Assembly (NCBI RefSeq): GCF_051014685.1
Contig: NW_027478898.1
Span: 1-64,000 of the forward strand
Origin: Ptiloglossa arizonensis
Taxonomy: Eukaryota > Arthropoda > Insecta > Hymenoptera > Colletidae
Reading direction: 5' to 3'
Length of the DNA: 64,000 bases
Part shown: positions 13,050 to 27,202 of the stretch, one piece after another
Layout: each line of letters opens with the position of its first letter
Position numbering within the stretch: position 1 is the stretch's first letter
The notes under the pieces: generated by a model
Databases searched by the model: none
What the model was told of the DNA's origin: nothing
Seen by the model: the letters and a program-made list of their open reading frames with translations, nothing else
Translations under genes and position numbers: made by a program

Positions 13050-15400
13050 TGGAGCAGCAGAATTGCGAAAAATTTTTTGCTTTCTCAACCATTTCTTGGC
13101 TTCAAACTCTCATATCTCGCGAACGGATTGACCAAACCCAGAAGTTCCTGCTGCGTCTGAAAGTAGAAACTCACCCGATTACAACGATATGCGTATTTTT
13201 TCCCTAAGCCATTCTGGTTAAGCGTTTGGAGCAGCAGAATTGCGAAAAATCTTTTGCCTTCTCAACCATTTCTTGGCTTCAAACTCCCATATCTCGCGAA
13301 CGGATTGACCTAACCCAAAAATTCCTATTGCATCTGAAAGTAGAAACTCGCCCGATTACAGCGGTATGTGTATTTTTTCCCTAGGCAATTCTGGTTAACG
13401 GTTTGGAGCAGCAGAATTGCGAAAAATTTTTTGTCTTCTCAACCATTTCTTGGCTTCAAACTCCCATATCTCGCGGACGGATTGACCTAACCCAAAAATT
13501 CCTGTTGCGTGTGAAAGTAGAAACTCGCCCGATTACAACGGTACGTGTATTTTTTCCCTAGCCCATTCTGGTTAAGCGTTTGGAGCAGCAGAATTGCGAA
13601 AAATTTTTTGCCTTCTCAACCATTTCTTGGCTTCAAACTCCCATATCTCGCGAACGGATTGACCAAACCCAGAAGTTCCTGCTGCGTCTGAAAGTAGAAA
13701 CTCACCCGATTACAACGATATGCGTATTTTTTCCCTAAGCCATTCTGGTTAAGCGTTTGGAGCAGCAGAATTGCGAAAAATCTTTCGCCTTCTCAACCAT
13801 TTCTAGGCTTCAAAGTCCCATATCTCGCGAACGGATTGACCTAACCCAAAAATTCCTGTTGCATCTGAAAGTAGAAACTCGCCCGATTACAACGGTATGT
13901 GTATTTTTTCCATAGGCCATTCTGGTTAAGGGTTTGGAGCAACAGAATTGCGAAAAATTTTTTGCCTTCTCAACCATTTCTTGGCTCCAAAGTCCCATAT
14001 CTCGCGAACGGATAGACCTAACCCAAAAATTCCTATTGCATCTGAAAGTAGAAACTCGCCTGATTACAACGGTACGTGTATTTTTCCCTTAGGCCATTCT
14101 GGTTAAGCGATTGGAGCAGCAGAAGTGGAAAAATTTATTGTCTTCTCAACCATTTCTTCGCTTCAAACTCCCAAATCTCGCGAACGGATTGACGTAACCC
14201 AAAAATTCCTATTGCATCTGAAAGTAGAAACTCGCCCGATTACAACGGTACGTGTATTTTTTCCCTAGGCCATTCTGGTTATGCGTTTGGAGCAGCAGAA
14301 ATGCGAAAAAATTTTTGCCTTCTCAACCATTTCTTGTCCTCAAACTCCCAAATCTCGCGAACGGGTTGACCTAACCCAAAAATTTCTATTGCATCTGAAA
14401 GTAGAAACTCGCCCGATTACAACGGTATGTGTATTTTTTCCCTAGGCCATTCTGGTTAAGCGTTTGGAGCAGCAGAATTGCGAAAAATTTTTTGCCTTCT
14501 CAACCATTTCTTAGCTTCAAACTCCCAAATCTCGCGAACGGATTGACGTAACCCAAAAATTCCTATTGCATCTGAAACTAGAAACTCGCCGATTACAACG
14601 GTATGTGTATTTTTTCCCTAGGCCATTCTGGTTAAGCGTTTGAAGCAGCAGAATAGCGAACAATTTTTTGCCTTCTCAACCATTTCTTGGTTTCAAACTC
14701 CCATATCTCGCGAACGGATTGACCTAACCCAAAAATTCCTGTTGCGTCTGAAAGTAGAAACACGCCCGATTACAACGGTATGTGTATTTTTTGCCTAGCC
14801 CATTCTGGTTAAGCGTTTGGAGCAGCAGAATTGCGAAAAATTGTTTGCCTTCTCAACCATTTCTTAGCTTCAAACTCCCAAATCTCGCGAACGGATTGAC
14901 GTAACCCAAAAATTCCTATTGTATCTGAAACTAGAAACTCGCCGATTACAACGGTATGTGTATTTTTTCCCTAGGCCATTCTGGTTAAGCGTTTGAAGCA
15001 GCAGAATAGCGAACAATTTTTTGCCTTCTCAACCATTTCTTGGTTTCAAACTCCCATATCTCGCGAACGGATTGACCTAACCCAAAAATTCCTGTTGCGT
15101 CTGAAAGTAGAAACACTCCCGATTACAACGGTATGTGTATTTTTTGCCTAGCCCATTCTGGTTAAGCGTTTGGAGCAGCAGAATTGCGAAAAATTTTTTG
15201 CCTTCTCAACCATTTCTTAGCTTCAAACTCCCAAATCTCGCGAACGGATTGACGTAACCCAAAAATTCCTGTTGCGTCTGAAAGAAGAAACACGCCCGAT
15301 TACAACGGTATGTGCATTTTTTCCCTAGGCCATTCTGGTCAAGCGTTTGGAGCAGCAGAAGTGCGAAAAATTTGTTGCCTTCTTAACCATTTCTTAGCTT
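13050..15400. repeat. Block repeated in order at ~38.7-40.9 kb
   Basis: Marker order matches 38690-40870: the TTTCTC marker at 13081 pairs with 38723 (offset 25642), and the rare AAACACTCCCG at 15111 pairs with 40576 (offset 25465). Inside it, about 14460-15260 is an alternating dimer. One monomer type carries CAAATCTCGCG, GACGTAACCC and GAAACTAGAAAC; the other carries TTTGAAGCAG, TTGGTTTCAAAC and TTTTTGCCTAGCCC. The dimer period is 353 bp (TGAAGCAG at 14641 and 14994). The same dimer recurs near 17.3, 24.4, 32.8, 34.4, 36.2, 38.0 and 40.3 kb. Confidence 0.85.
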
Positions 15401-16214
15401 CAAACTCCCATATCTCGCGAACGGATTGACCTAACCCAAAAATTCCTATTGCATCTGATAATAGAAACTCGCCCGATTACAACGGTATGTGTATTTTTTC
15501 CCTAGGCCATTCTGGTTAAGAGTTTGGAGCAGCAGAATTGCGAAAAATTGTTTGCTTTCTCAACCATTTCTTGGCTTCAAACTCTCATATCTCGCGAACG
15601 GATTGACCAAACCCAGAAGTTCCTGCTGCGTCTGAAAGTAGAAACTCACCCGATTACAACGATATGCGTATTTTTTCCCTAAGCCATTCTGGTTAAGCGT
15701 TTGGAGCAGCAGAATTGCGAAAAATCTTTTGCCTTCTCAACCATTTCTTGGCTTCAAACTCCCATATCTCGCGAACGGATTGACCTAACCCAAAAATTCC
15801 TATTGCATCTGAAAGTAGAAACTCGCCCGATTACAGCGGTATGTGTATTTTTTCCCTAGGCAATTCTGGTTAAGGGTTTGGAGCAGCAGAATTGCGAAAA
15901 ATTTTTTGTCTTCTCAACCATTTCTTGGCTTCAAACTCCCATATCTCGCGGACGGATTGACCTAACCCAAAAATTCCTGTTGCGTGTGAAAGTAGAAACT
16001 CGCCCGATTACAACGGTACGTGTATTTTTTCCCTAGCCCATTCTGGTTAAGCGTTTGGAACAGCAGAAGTGCGAAAAATTTGTTGCCTTCTTAACCATTT
16101 CTTAGCTTCAAACTCCCATATCTCGCGAACGGATTGACCTAACCCAAAAATTCCTATTGCATCTGATAATAGAAACTCGCCCGATTACAACGGTATGTGT
16201 ATTTTTTCCCTAGG

Positions 16215-19200
16215 CCATTCTGGTTAAGCGTTTGGAGCAGCAGAATTGCGAAAAATTTTTTGCCTTCTCAACCATTTCTTGGCTTCAAACTCCCATATCT
16301 CGCGAACGGATTGACCGAACCCAGAAGTTCCTGCTGCGTCTGAAAGTAGAAACTCACCCGATTACAACGATATGCGTATTTTTTCCCTAAGCCATTCTGG
16401 TTAAGCGTTTGGAGCAGCAGAATTGCGAAAAATCTTTCGCCTTCTCAACCATTTCTTGGCTTCAAACTCCCATATCTCGCGAACGGATTGACCTAACCCA
16501 AAAATTCCTATTGCATCTGAAAGTAGAAGCTCGCCCGATTACAGCGGTATGTGTATTTTTTCCCTAGGCCATTCTGGTTAAGCGTTTGGAGCAGCGGAAT
16601 TGCAAAAATTTTTTGTCTTCTCAACCATTTCTTGGCTTCAAACTCCCATATCTCGCGGACGGATTGACCTAACCCAAAAATTCCTGTTGCGTGTGAAAGT
16701 AGAAACTCGCCCGATTACAACGGTATGTGTATTTTTTCCCTAGGCCATTCTGGTTAAGCGTTTGGAGCAGCGGAATTGCAAAAATTTTTTGCCTTCTCAA
16801 CCATTTCTTGGCTCCAAAGTCCCATACCTCGCGAACGGATAGACCTAACCCAAAAATTCCTATTGCATCTGAAAGTAGAAACTCGCCCGATTACAACGGT
16901 ACGTGTATTTTTCCCTTAGGCCATTCTGGTTAAGCGATTGGAGCAGCAGAAGTGGAAAAATTTATTGTCTTCTCAACCATTTCTTCGCTTCAAACTCCCA
17001 AATCTCGCGAACGGATTGACGTAACCCAAAAATTCCTATTGCATCTGAAAGTGGAAACTCGCCCGATTACAACGGTACGTGTATTTTTTCCCTAGGCCAT
17101 TCTGGTTATGCGTTTGGAGCAGCAGAAATGCGAAAAAATTTTTGCCTTCTCAACCATTTCTTGTCCTCAAACTCCCAAATCTCGCGAACGGGTTGACCTA
17201 ACCCAAAAATTTCTATTGCATCTGAAAGTAGAAACTCGCCCGATTACAACGGTATGTGTATTTTTTCCCTAGGCCATTCTGGTTAAGCGTTTGGAGCAGC
17301 AGAATTGCGAAAAATTTTTTGCCTTCTCAACCATTTCTTAGCTTCAAACTCCCAAATCTCGCGAACGGATTGACGTAACCCAAAAATTCCTATTGCATCT
17401 GAAACTAGAAACTCGCCGATTACAACGGTATGTGTATTTTTTCCCTAGGCCATTCTGGTTAAGCGTTTGAAGCAGCAGAATAGCGAACAATTTTTTGCCT
17501 TCTCAACCATTTCTTGGTTTCAAACTCCCATATCTCGCGAACGGATTGACCTAACCCAAAAATTCCTGTTGCGTCTGAAAGTAGAAACACGCCCGATTAC
17601 AACGGTATGTGTATTTTTTGCCTAGCCCATTCTGGTTAAGCGTTTGGAGCAGCAGAATTGCGAAAAATTTTTTGCCTTCTCAACCATTTCTTAGCTTCAA
17701 ACTCCCAAATCTCGCGAACGGATTGACGTAACCCAAAAATTCCTATTGCATCTGAAACTAGAAACTCGCCGATTACAACGGTATGTGTATTTTTTCCCTA
17801 GGCCATTCTAGTTAAGCGTTTGGAGCAGCAGTAGGGCGAACAATTTGTTGTCTTCTTTACCATTTCTTAGCTTCAAACTCCCATATCTCGCGAACGGATT
17901 GACCTAACCCAAAAATTCCTGTTGCATCTGAAAGAAGAAACTCGCCCGATTACAACGGTATGTGTATTTTTTCCCTAGGCCATTCTGGTTAAGCGTTTGA
18001 AGCAGCAGAATAGCGAACAATTTTTTGCCTTCTCAACCATTTCTTGGCTTCAAACTCCCATATCTCGCGAACGGATTGACCTAACCCAAAAATTCCTGTT
18101 GCATCTGAAAGAAGAAATTCGCCCGATTACAACGGTATGTGTATTTTTTCCCTAGGCCATTGTGGTCAAGCGTTTGAAGCAGCAGAATAGCGAACAATTT
18201 TTTGCCTTCTCAACCATTTCTTGGATTCAAACTCCCATATCTCGCGAACGGATTGACCTAACCCAAAAATGCCTGTTGCGTCTAAAAGTAGAAACACGCC
18301 CGATTACAACGGTATGTGTATTTTTTGCCTAGCCCATTCTGGTTAAGCGTTTGGAGCAGCAGAATTGCGAAAAATTTTTTGCCTTCTCAACCATTTCTTG
18401 GCTTCAAACTGCCATATCTAGCGAACGGATGGACCTAACCCAAAAATTCCTTTTGCGTGTGAAAGTAGAAACTCGCCCGACTACAGCGGTATGTATATTT
18501 TTTCCCTAGGGTATTCTGGTTAAGCGTTTGGATCAGCAGAATTACCAAAAATTGTATGCCTTCTCAACCATTTCTTGGCTTCAAACTCCCATATCTCGCG
18601 AACGGATAGACCTAACCCAAAAATTCCTGTTGCGTGTGAAAGTAGAAACTCGCCCGATTACAACGGTATGTGTATTTTTTCCCTAGCCCATTCTGGTTAA
18701 GAGTTTGGAGCAGCAGAATAGCGAAAAATTGTTTGCATTCTCAACCATTTCTTGGCTTCAAACTCCCATATCTCGCGAACGGATTGACCTAACCCAAAAA
18801 TTCCTGTTGCGTCTGAAAGTAGAAACTCGCCCGATTACAACGGTATGTGTATTTTTTCCCTAGGACATTCTGGTTAAGCGTTTGGAGCAGCAGAAGTGCG
18901 AAAAATTTGTTGCCTTCTTTACCATTTCTTAGCTTCAAACTCCCATATCTCGCGAACGGATTGACCTAACCCAAAAATTCTTGTTGCATCTGAAAGAAGA
19001 AACTCGCCCGATTACAACGGTATGTGTATTTTTTCCCTAGGCCATTCTGGTTAAGCGTTTGGAGCAGCAGAATAGCGAAAAATTGTTTGCCTTCTCAACC
19101 ATTTCTTGGCTTCAAACTCCCATACCTCGCGAACGGATTGACCTAACCCAAAAATTCCTGTTGCGCCTGAAAGTAGAATCTCGCCCGATTACAACGGTAT

Positions 19201-19870
19201 GCGTATTTTTTCCCTAGGCAATTCTGGTTAAGCGTTTGGAGCAGCAGAATTGCGAAAAATTTTTTGCCTTCTCAACCATTTCTTGGCTTCAAACTCCCAT
19301 ATCTCGCGAACAGATTGACCTAACCCAAAAATTCCTGTTGCATCTGAAAGTAGAAACTCGCCCGATTACAACGGTATATGTATTTTTTCCCTAGGCCATT
19401 CTGGTTAAGCGTTTGGAGCAGCAGAAGTGCGAAAAATTTGTTGTCTCCTCCACCATTTCTTAGCTTCAAACTCCCATATCTCGCGAACGGATTGACCAAA
19501 CCCAGAAGTTCCTGCTGCGTCTGAAAGTAGAAACTCGACCGATTACAACGATATGCGTATTTTTTCCCTAGGCCATTCTGGTTAAGCGTTTGGAGAAGCA
19601 GAATTGCGAAAAATGTTTTACCTTCTCAACCATTTCTTGGCTTCAAACTCCCATATCTCGCGAACGGATTGACATAACCCAAAAATTCCTATTGCATCTG
19701 AAAGTAGAAACTCGCCCGATTACAGCGGTATGTGTATTTTTTCCCTAGGCAATTCTGGTTAAGCGTTTGGAGCAGCAGAATTGCGAAAAATTTTTTGCCT
19801 TCTCAACCATTTCTTGGATTCAAACTCCCGTATCTCGCGAACGGATTGACCTAACCCAAAAATTCCTGTT
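16215..19870. repeat. 3.6 kb block, copy 1 (copy 2 at ~23.47-26.95 kb)
   Basis: From 17070 to 19870 it matches 24153-26953 at an almost constant offset of 7082-7083 bp (40 monomers), including rare variants such as GCAGTAGGGCG, CATTGTGGTC, GGATGGACC, TTACCAAAAATTG and GTCTCCTCC. Upstream of 16722 the offset is 7258 bp, because copy 1 has two monomers at 16722-17070 where copy 2 has one different monomer. A third, shorter copy lies at 42.28-44.17 kb. Confidence 0.88.
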
Positions 19871-21698
19871 GCGCCTGAAAGAAGAAACTCGCCCGATTAC
19901 AACGGTATGTGTATTTTTTCCCTAGGCAATTCTGGTTAAGCGTTTGGAGCAGCAGAATTGCGAAAAATTTTTTGCCTTCTCAACCATTTCTTGGCTTCAA
20001 ACTCCCATATCTCGCGAACGGATTGACCTAACCCAAAAATTCTTGTTGCATCTGAAAGAAGAAACTCGCCCGATTACAACGGTATGTGTATTTCTTCCCT
20101 AGGCCATTCTGGTTAAGCGTTTGGAGCAGCAGAATAGTGAAAAATTGTTTGCCTTCTCAACCACTTCTTGGCTTCAAACACCCATACTATATCTCGCGAA
20201 GGATCGACCTAACCCAAAAATTCCTGTTGCGTCTGAAAGTAGAAACTCGCCCGATTACAACGCTATGTGTATTTTTTCCCTAGGACATTCTGGTTAAGCG
20301 TTTGGAGCAGCAGAAGTGCGAAAAATTTGTTGCCTTCTTTACCATTTCTTAGCTTCAAACTCCCATATCTCGCGAACGGATTGACCTAACCCAAAAATTC
20401 TTGTTGCATCTGAAAGAAGAAACTCGCCCGATTACAACGGTATGTGTATTTTTTCCCTAGGCCATTCTGGTTAAGCGTTTGGAGCAGCAGAATAGCGAAA
20501 AATTGTTTGCCTTCTCAACCATTTCTTGGCTTCAAACTCCCATACCTCGCGAACGGATTGACCTAACCCAAAAATTCCTGTTGCGCCTGAAAGTAGAATC
20601 TCGCCCGATTACAACGGTATGCGTATTTTTTCCCTAGGCAATTCTGGTTAAGCGTTTGGAGCAGCAGAATTGCGAAAAATTTTTTGCCTTCTCAACCATT
20701 TCTTGGCTTCAAACTCCCATATCTCGCGAACAGATTGACCTAACCCAAAAATTCCTGTTGCATCTGAAAGTAGAAACTCGCCCGATTACAACGGTATATG
20801 TATTTTTTCCCTAGGCCATTCTGGTTAAGCGTTTGGAGCAGCAGAAGTGCGAAAAATTTGTTGTCTCCTCCACCATTTCTTAGCTTCAAACTCCCATATC
20901 TCGCGAACGGATTGACCAAACCCAGAAGTTCCTGCTGCGTCTGAAAGTAGAAACTCGACCGATTACAACGATATGCGTATTTTTTCCCTAGGCCATTCTG
21001 GTTAAGCGTTTGGAGAAGCAGAATTGCGAAAAATGTTTTACCTTCTCAACCATTTCTTGGCTTCAAACTCCCATATCTCGCGAACGGATTGACATAACCC
21101 AAAAATTCCTATTGCATCTGAAAGTAGAAACTCGCCCGATTACAGCGGTATGTGTATTTTTTCCCTAGGCAATTCTGGTTAAGCGTTTGGAGCAGCAGAA
21201 TTGCGAAAAATTTTTTGCCTTCTCAACCATTTCTTGGATTCAAACTCCCGTATCTCGCGAACGGATTGACCTAACCCAAAAATTCCTGTTGCGCCTGAAA
21301 GTAGAATCTCGCCCGATTACAACGGTATGTGTATTTTTTCCCTAGGACATTCTGGTTAAGCGTTTGGAGCAGCAGAATTGCGAAAAATTTTTTGTCTTCT
21401 TTACCATTTCTTGGCTTCAAACTCCCATATCTCGCGAACGGATTGACCTAACCCAAAAATTCTTGTTGCATCTGAAAGAAGAAACTCGCCCGATTACAAC
21501 GGTATGTGTATTTCTTCCCTAGGCCATTCTGGTTAAGCGTTTGGAGCAGCAGAATAGTGAAAAATTGTTTGCCTTCTCAACCACTTCTTGGCTTCAAACA
21601 CCCATACTATATCTCGCGAAGGATCGACCTAACCCAAAAATTCCTGTTGCGTCTGAAAGTAGAAACTCGCCCGATTACAACGCTATGTGTATTTTTTC
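18859..21698. repeat. Tandem pair of an 8-monomer repeat (1420 bp)
   Basis: Positions 18859-20278 repeat at 20279-21698. All lines compared agree except a short stretch around 19880-20000, which carries a few variant differences (GAAGAAACTC against GTAGAATCTC, GGCAATTC against GGACATTC, TCTCAACC against TCTTTACC). The length is 1420, not 1416, because the last monomer carries CATACTATATCTCGCG with GAAGGATC: a 5-bp insertion and a 1-bp deletion against consensus. A third partial copy begins after 21699 but skips several monomers. Confidence 0.92.
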
Positions 21699-23469
21699 CC
21701 TAGGCCATTCTGGTTAAGCGTTTGGAGCAGCAGAAGTGCGAAAAATTTGTTGTCTCCTCCACCATTTCTTAGCTTCAAACTCCCATATCTCGCGAACGGA
21801 TTGGCCAAACCCAGAAGTTCCTGCTGCGTCTGAAAGTAGAAACTCGACCGATTACAACGATATGCGTATTTTTTCCCTAGGCCATTCTGGTTAAGCGTTT
21901 GGAGAAGCAGAATTGCGAAAAATGTTTTACCTTCTCAACCATTTCTTGGCTTCAAACTCCCATATCTCGCGAACGGATTGACCTAACCCAAAAATTCCTA
22001 TTGCATCTGAAAGTAGAAACTCGCCCGATTACAGCGGTATGTGTATTTTTTCCCTAGGCAATTCTGGTTAAGCGTTTGGAGCAGCAGAATTGCGAAAAAT
22101 TTTTTGCCTTCTCAACCATTTCTTGGATTAAAACTCCCGTATCTCGCGAACGGATTGACCTAACCCAAAAATTCCTGTTGCGCCTGAAAGTAGAATCTCG
22201 CCCGATTACAACGGTATGTGTATTTTTTCCCTAGGCAATTCTGGTTAAGCGTTTGGAGCAGCAGAATTGCGAAAAATTTTTTGCCTTCTCAACCATTTTT
22301 TGGCTTCAAACTCCCATATCTCGCGAACGGATTGACCTAACCCAAAAATTCCTATTGCATCTGAAAGTAGAAGCTCGCCCGATTACAGCGGTATGTGTAT
22401 TTTTTCCCTAGGCAATTCTGGTTAAGCGTTTGGAGCAGCAGAATTGCGAAAAATTGTTTGCCTTCTCAACCATTTCTTGGCTTCAAACTCCCATATCTCG
22501 CGAACGGATTGACCTAACCCAAAAATTCCTGTTGCGCCTGAAAGTAGAATCTCGCCCGATTACAACGGTATGTGTATTTTTTCCCTAGGCAATTCTGGTT
22601 AAGGGTTTGGAGCAGCAGAATTGCGAAAAATTTTTTGTCTTCTCAACCATTTCTTGGCTTCAAACTCCCATATCTCGCGAACGGATTGACCTAACCCAAA
22701 AATTCCTGTTGCATCTGAAAGTAGAAACTCGCCCGATTACAACGGTATGTGTATTTTTTCCATAGGCCATTCTGGTTAAGGGTTTGGAGCAGCAGAATTG
22801 CGAAAAATTTTTTGTCTTCTCAACCATTTCTTGGCTTCAAACTCCCATATCTCGCGGACGGATTGACCTAACCCAAAAATTCCTATTGCGTCTGAAAGTA
22901 GAAACTCGCCCGATTACAACGGTATGTGTATTTTTTCCCTAGGCCATTCTGGTTAAGCGTTTGGAGCAGCGGAATTGCAAAAATTTTTTGCCTTCTCAAC
23001 CATTTCTTGGCTCCAAAGTCCCATATCTCGCGAACGGATAGACCTAACCCAAAAATTCCTATTGCATCTGAAAGTAGAAACTCGCCCGATTACAACGGTA
23101 CGTGTATTTTTCCCTTAGGCCATTCTGGTTAAGCGATTGGAGCAGCAGAAGTGGAAAAATTTATTGTCTTCTCAACCATTTCTTCGCTTCAAACTCCCAT
23201 ATCTCGCGAACGGATTGACATAACCCAAAAATTCCTATTGCACCTAAAAGTAGAAACTCGCCCGATTACAACGGTATGTGTATTTTTTCCCTAGGCTATT
23301 CTGGTTAAGCGTTTGGAGCAGCAGAATTGCGAAAAATTTTTTGCCCTCTCTACCATTTCTTGGCTTCAAACTCCCATATCTCGCGAACGGATTGACCTAA
23401 CCCAAAAATTCCTATTGCATCTGAAAGTAGAAACTCGCCCGATTACAACGGTGTGTGTATTTTTTCCCT
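21699..23469. repeat. Mixed monomers, partial 8-mer copy and cassette
   Basis: About 21350-22440 (overlapping the preceding tandem pair) is repeated at 44330-45410, including the rare TTGGATTAAAACTCCCG and CCATTTTTTGGC variants. From about 22600 the monomers follow the common order GGTTAAGGG, CATAGGCC, TCGCGGACGG and then the GCGGAATTGCAAAAATT cassette, as at 35.35-35.9 kb. Only satellite is present. Confidence 0.8.
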
Positions 23470-26400
23470 AGGCCATTCTGGTTAAGGGTTTGGAGCAGCA
23501 GAATTGCGAAAAATTTTTTGCCTTCTCAACCATTTCTTGGCTTCAAACTCCCATATCTCGCGAACGGATTGACCAAACCCAGAAGTTCCTGCTGCGTCTG
23601 AAAGTAGAAACTCACCCGATTACAACGATATGCGTATTTTTTCCCTAAGCCATTCTGGTTAAGCGTTTGGAGCAGCAGAATTGCGAAAAATCTTTCGCCT
23701 TCTCAACCATTTCTTGGCTTCAAACTCCCATATCTCGCGAACGGATTGACCTAACCCAAAAATTCCTATTGCATCTGAAAGTAGAAGCTCGCCCGATTAC
23801 AGCGGTATGTGTATTTTTTCCCTAGGCCATTCTGGTTAAGCGTTTGGAGCAGCGGAATTGCAAAAATTTTTTGTCTTCTCAACCATTTCTTGGCTTCAAA
23901 CTCCCATATCTCGCGGACGGATTGACCTAACCCAAAAATTCCTGTTGCGTGTGAAAGTAGAAACTCGCCCGATTACAACGGTACGTGTATTTTTTCCCTA
24001 GCCCATTCTGGTTAAGGGTTTGGAGCAGCAGAATTGCGAAAAATTTTTTGTCTTCTCAACCATTTCTTGGCTTCAAACTCCCATATCTCGCGGACGGATT
24101 GACCTAACCCAAAAATTCCTATTGCGTCTGAAAGTAGAAACTCGCCCGATTACAACGGTACGTGTATTTTTTCTCTAGGCCATTCTGGTTATGCGTTTGG
24201 AGCAGCAGAAATGCGAAAAAATTTTTGCCTTCTCAACCATTTCTTGTCCTCAAACTCCCAAATCTCGCGAACGGGTTGACCTAACCCAAAAATTTCTATT
24301 GCATCTGAAAGTAGAAACTCGCCCGATTACAACGGTATGTGTATTTTTTCCCTAGGCCATTCTGGTTAAGCGTTTGGAGCAGCAGAATTGCGAAAAATTT
24401 TTTGCCTTCTCAACCATTTCTTAGCTTCAAACTCCCAAATCTCGCGAACGGATTGACGTAACCCAAAAATTCCTATTGCATCTGAAACTAGAAACTCGCC
24501 GATTACAACGGTATGTGTATTTTTTCCCTAGGCCATTCTGGTTAAGCGTTCGAAGCAGCAGAATAGCGAACAATTTTTTGCCTTCTCAACCATTTCTTGG
24601 TTTCAAACTCCCATATCTCGCGAACGGATTGACCTAACCCAAAAATTCCTGTTGCGTCTGAAAGTAGAAACACGCCCGATTACAACGGTATGTGTATTTT
24701 TTGCCTAGCCCATTCTGGTTAAGCGTTTGGAGCAGCAGAATTGCGAAAAATTTTTTGCCTTCTCAACCATTTCTTAGCTTCAAACTCCCAAATCTCGCGA
24801 ACGGATTGACGTAACCCAAAAATTCCTATTGCACCTGAAACTAGAAACTCGCCGATTACAACGGTATGTGTATTTTTTCCCTAGGCCATTCTAGTTAGGC
24901 GTTTGGAGCAGCAGTAGGGCGAACAATTTGTTGTCTTCTTTACCATTTCTTAGCTTCAAACTCCCATATCTCGCGAACGGATTGACCTAACCCAAAAATT
25001 CCTGTTGCATCTGAAAGAAGAAACTCGCCCGATTACAACGGTATGTGTATTTTTTCCCTAGGCCATTCTGGTTAAGCGTTTGAAGCAGCAGAATAGCGAA
25101 CAATTTTTTGCCTTCTCAACCATTTCTTGGCTTCAAACTCCCATATCTCGCGAACGGATTGACCTAACCCAAAAATTCCTGTTGCATCTGAAAGAAGAAA
25201 CTCGCCCGATTACAACGGTATGTGTATTTTTTCCCTAGGCCATTGTGGTCAAGCGTTTGAAGCAGCAGAATAGCGAACAATTTTTTGCCTTCTCAACCAT
25301 TTCTTGGTTTCAAACTCCCATATCTCGCGAACGGATTGACCTAACCCAAAAATTCCTGTTGCGTCTAAAAGTAGAAACACGCCCGATTACAACGGTATGT
25401 GTATTTTTTGCCTAGCCCATTCTGGTTAAGCGTTTGGAGCAGCAGAATTGCGAAAAATTTTTTGCCTTCTCAACCATTTCTTGGCTTCAAACTGCCATAT
25501 CTAGCGAACGGATGGACCTAACCCAAAAATTCCTTTTGCGTGTGAAAGTAGAAACTCGCCCGACTACAGCGGTATGTATATTTTTTCCCTAGGGTATTCT
25601 GGTTAAGCGTTTGGATCAGCAGAATTACCAAAAATTGTATGCCTTCTCAACCATTTCTTGGCTTCAAACTCCCATATCTCGCGAACGGATAGACCTAACC
25701 CAAAAATTCCTGTTGCGTGTGAAAGTAGAAACTCGCCCGATTACAACGGTATGTGTATTTTTTCCCTAGCCCATTCTGGTTAAGAGTTTGGAGCAGCAGA
25801 ATAGCGAAAAATTGTTTGCATTCTCAACCATTTCTTGGCTTCAAACTCCCATATCTCGCGAACGGATTGACCTAACCCAAAAATTCCTGTTGCGTCTGAA
25901 AGTAGAAACTCGCCCGATTACAACGGTATGTGTATTTTTTCCCTAGGACATTCTGGTTAAGCGTTTGGAGCAGCAGAAGTGCGAAAAATTTGTTGCCTTC
26001 TTTACCATTTCTTAGCTTCAAACTCCCATATCTCGCGAACGGATTGACCTAACCCAAAAATTCTTGTTGCATCTGAAAGAAGAAACTCGCCCGATTACAA
26101 CGGTATGTGTATTTTTTCCCTAGGCCATTCTGGTTAAGCGTTTGGAGCAGCAGAATAGCGAAAAATTGTTTGCCTTCTCAACCATTTCTTGGCTTCAAAC
26201 TCCCATACCTCGCGAACGGATTGACCTAACCCAAAAATTCCTGTTGCGCCTGAAAGTAGATTCTCGCCCGATTACAACGGTATGCGTATTTTTTCCCTAG
26301 GCAATTCTGGTTAAGCGTTTGGAGCAGCAGAATTGCGAAAAATTTTTTGCCTTCTCAACCATTTCTTGGCTTCAAACTCCCATATCTCGCGAACAGATTG

Positions 26401-26955
26401 ACCTAACCCAAAAATTCCTGTTGCATCTGAAAGTAGAAACTCGCCCGATTACAACGGTATATGTATTTTTTCCCTAGGCCATTCTGGTTAAGCGTTTGGA
26501 GCAGCAGAAGTCCGAAAAATTTGTTGTCTCCTCCACCATTTCTTAGCTTCAAACTCCCATATCTCGCGAACGGATTGACCAAACCCAGAAGTTCCTGCTG
26601 CGTCTGAAAGTAGAAACTCGACCGATTACAACGATATGCGTATTTTTTCCCTAGGCCATTCTGGTTAAGCGTTTGGAGAAGCAGAATTGCGAAAAATGTT
26701 TTACCTTCTCAACCATTTCTTGGCTTCAAACTCCCATATCTCGCGAACGGATTGACATAACCCAAAAATTCCTATTGCATCTGAAAGTAGAAACTCGCCC
26801 GATTACAGCGGTATGTGTATTTTTTCCCTAGGCAATTCTGGTTAAGCGTTTGGAGCAGCAGAATTGCGAAAAATTTTTTGCCTTCTCAACCATTTCTTGG
26901 ATTCAAACTCCCGTATCTCGCGAACGGATTGACCTAACCCAAAAATTCCTGTTGC
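23470..26955. repeat. 3.5 kb block, copy 2 of 16.2-19.9 kb
   Basis: This is the downstream partner of 16215-19870, with the same order of rare variants and few substitutions, for example TTAGGCG for TTAAGCG near 24897 and GATTCTCG for GAATCTCG near 26269. The stretch 23980-24153 is a single monomer replacing two in the other copy. Confidence 0.88.
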
Positions 26956-27202
26956 GCCTGAAAGTAGAATCTCGCCCGATTACAACGGTATGTGTATTTT
27001 TTCCCTAGGACATTCTGGTTAAGCGTTTGGAGCAGCAGAAGTGCGAAAAATTTGTTGCCTTCTTCACCATTTCTTAGCTTCAAACTCCCATATCTCGCGA
27101 ACGGATTGACCTAACCCAAAAATTCTTGTTGCATCTGAAAGAAGAAACTCGCCCGATTACAACGGTATGTGTATTTTTTCCCTAGGCCATTCTGGTTAAG
27201 GG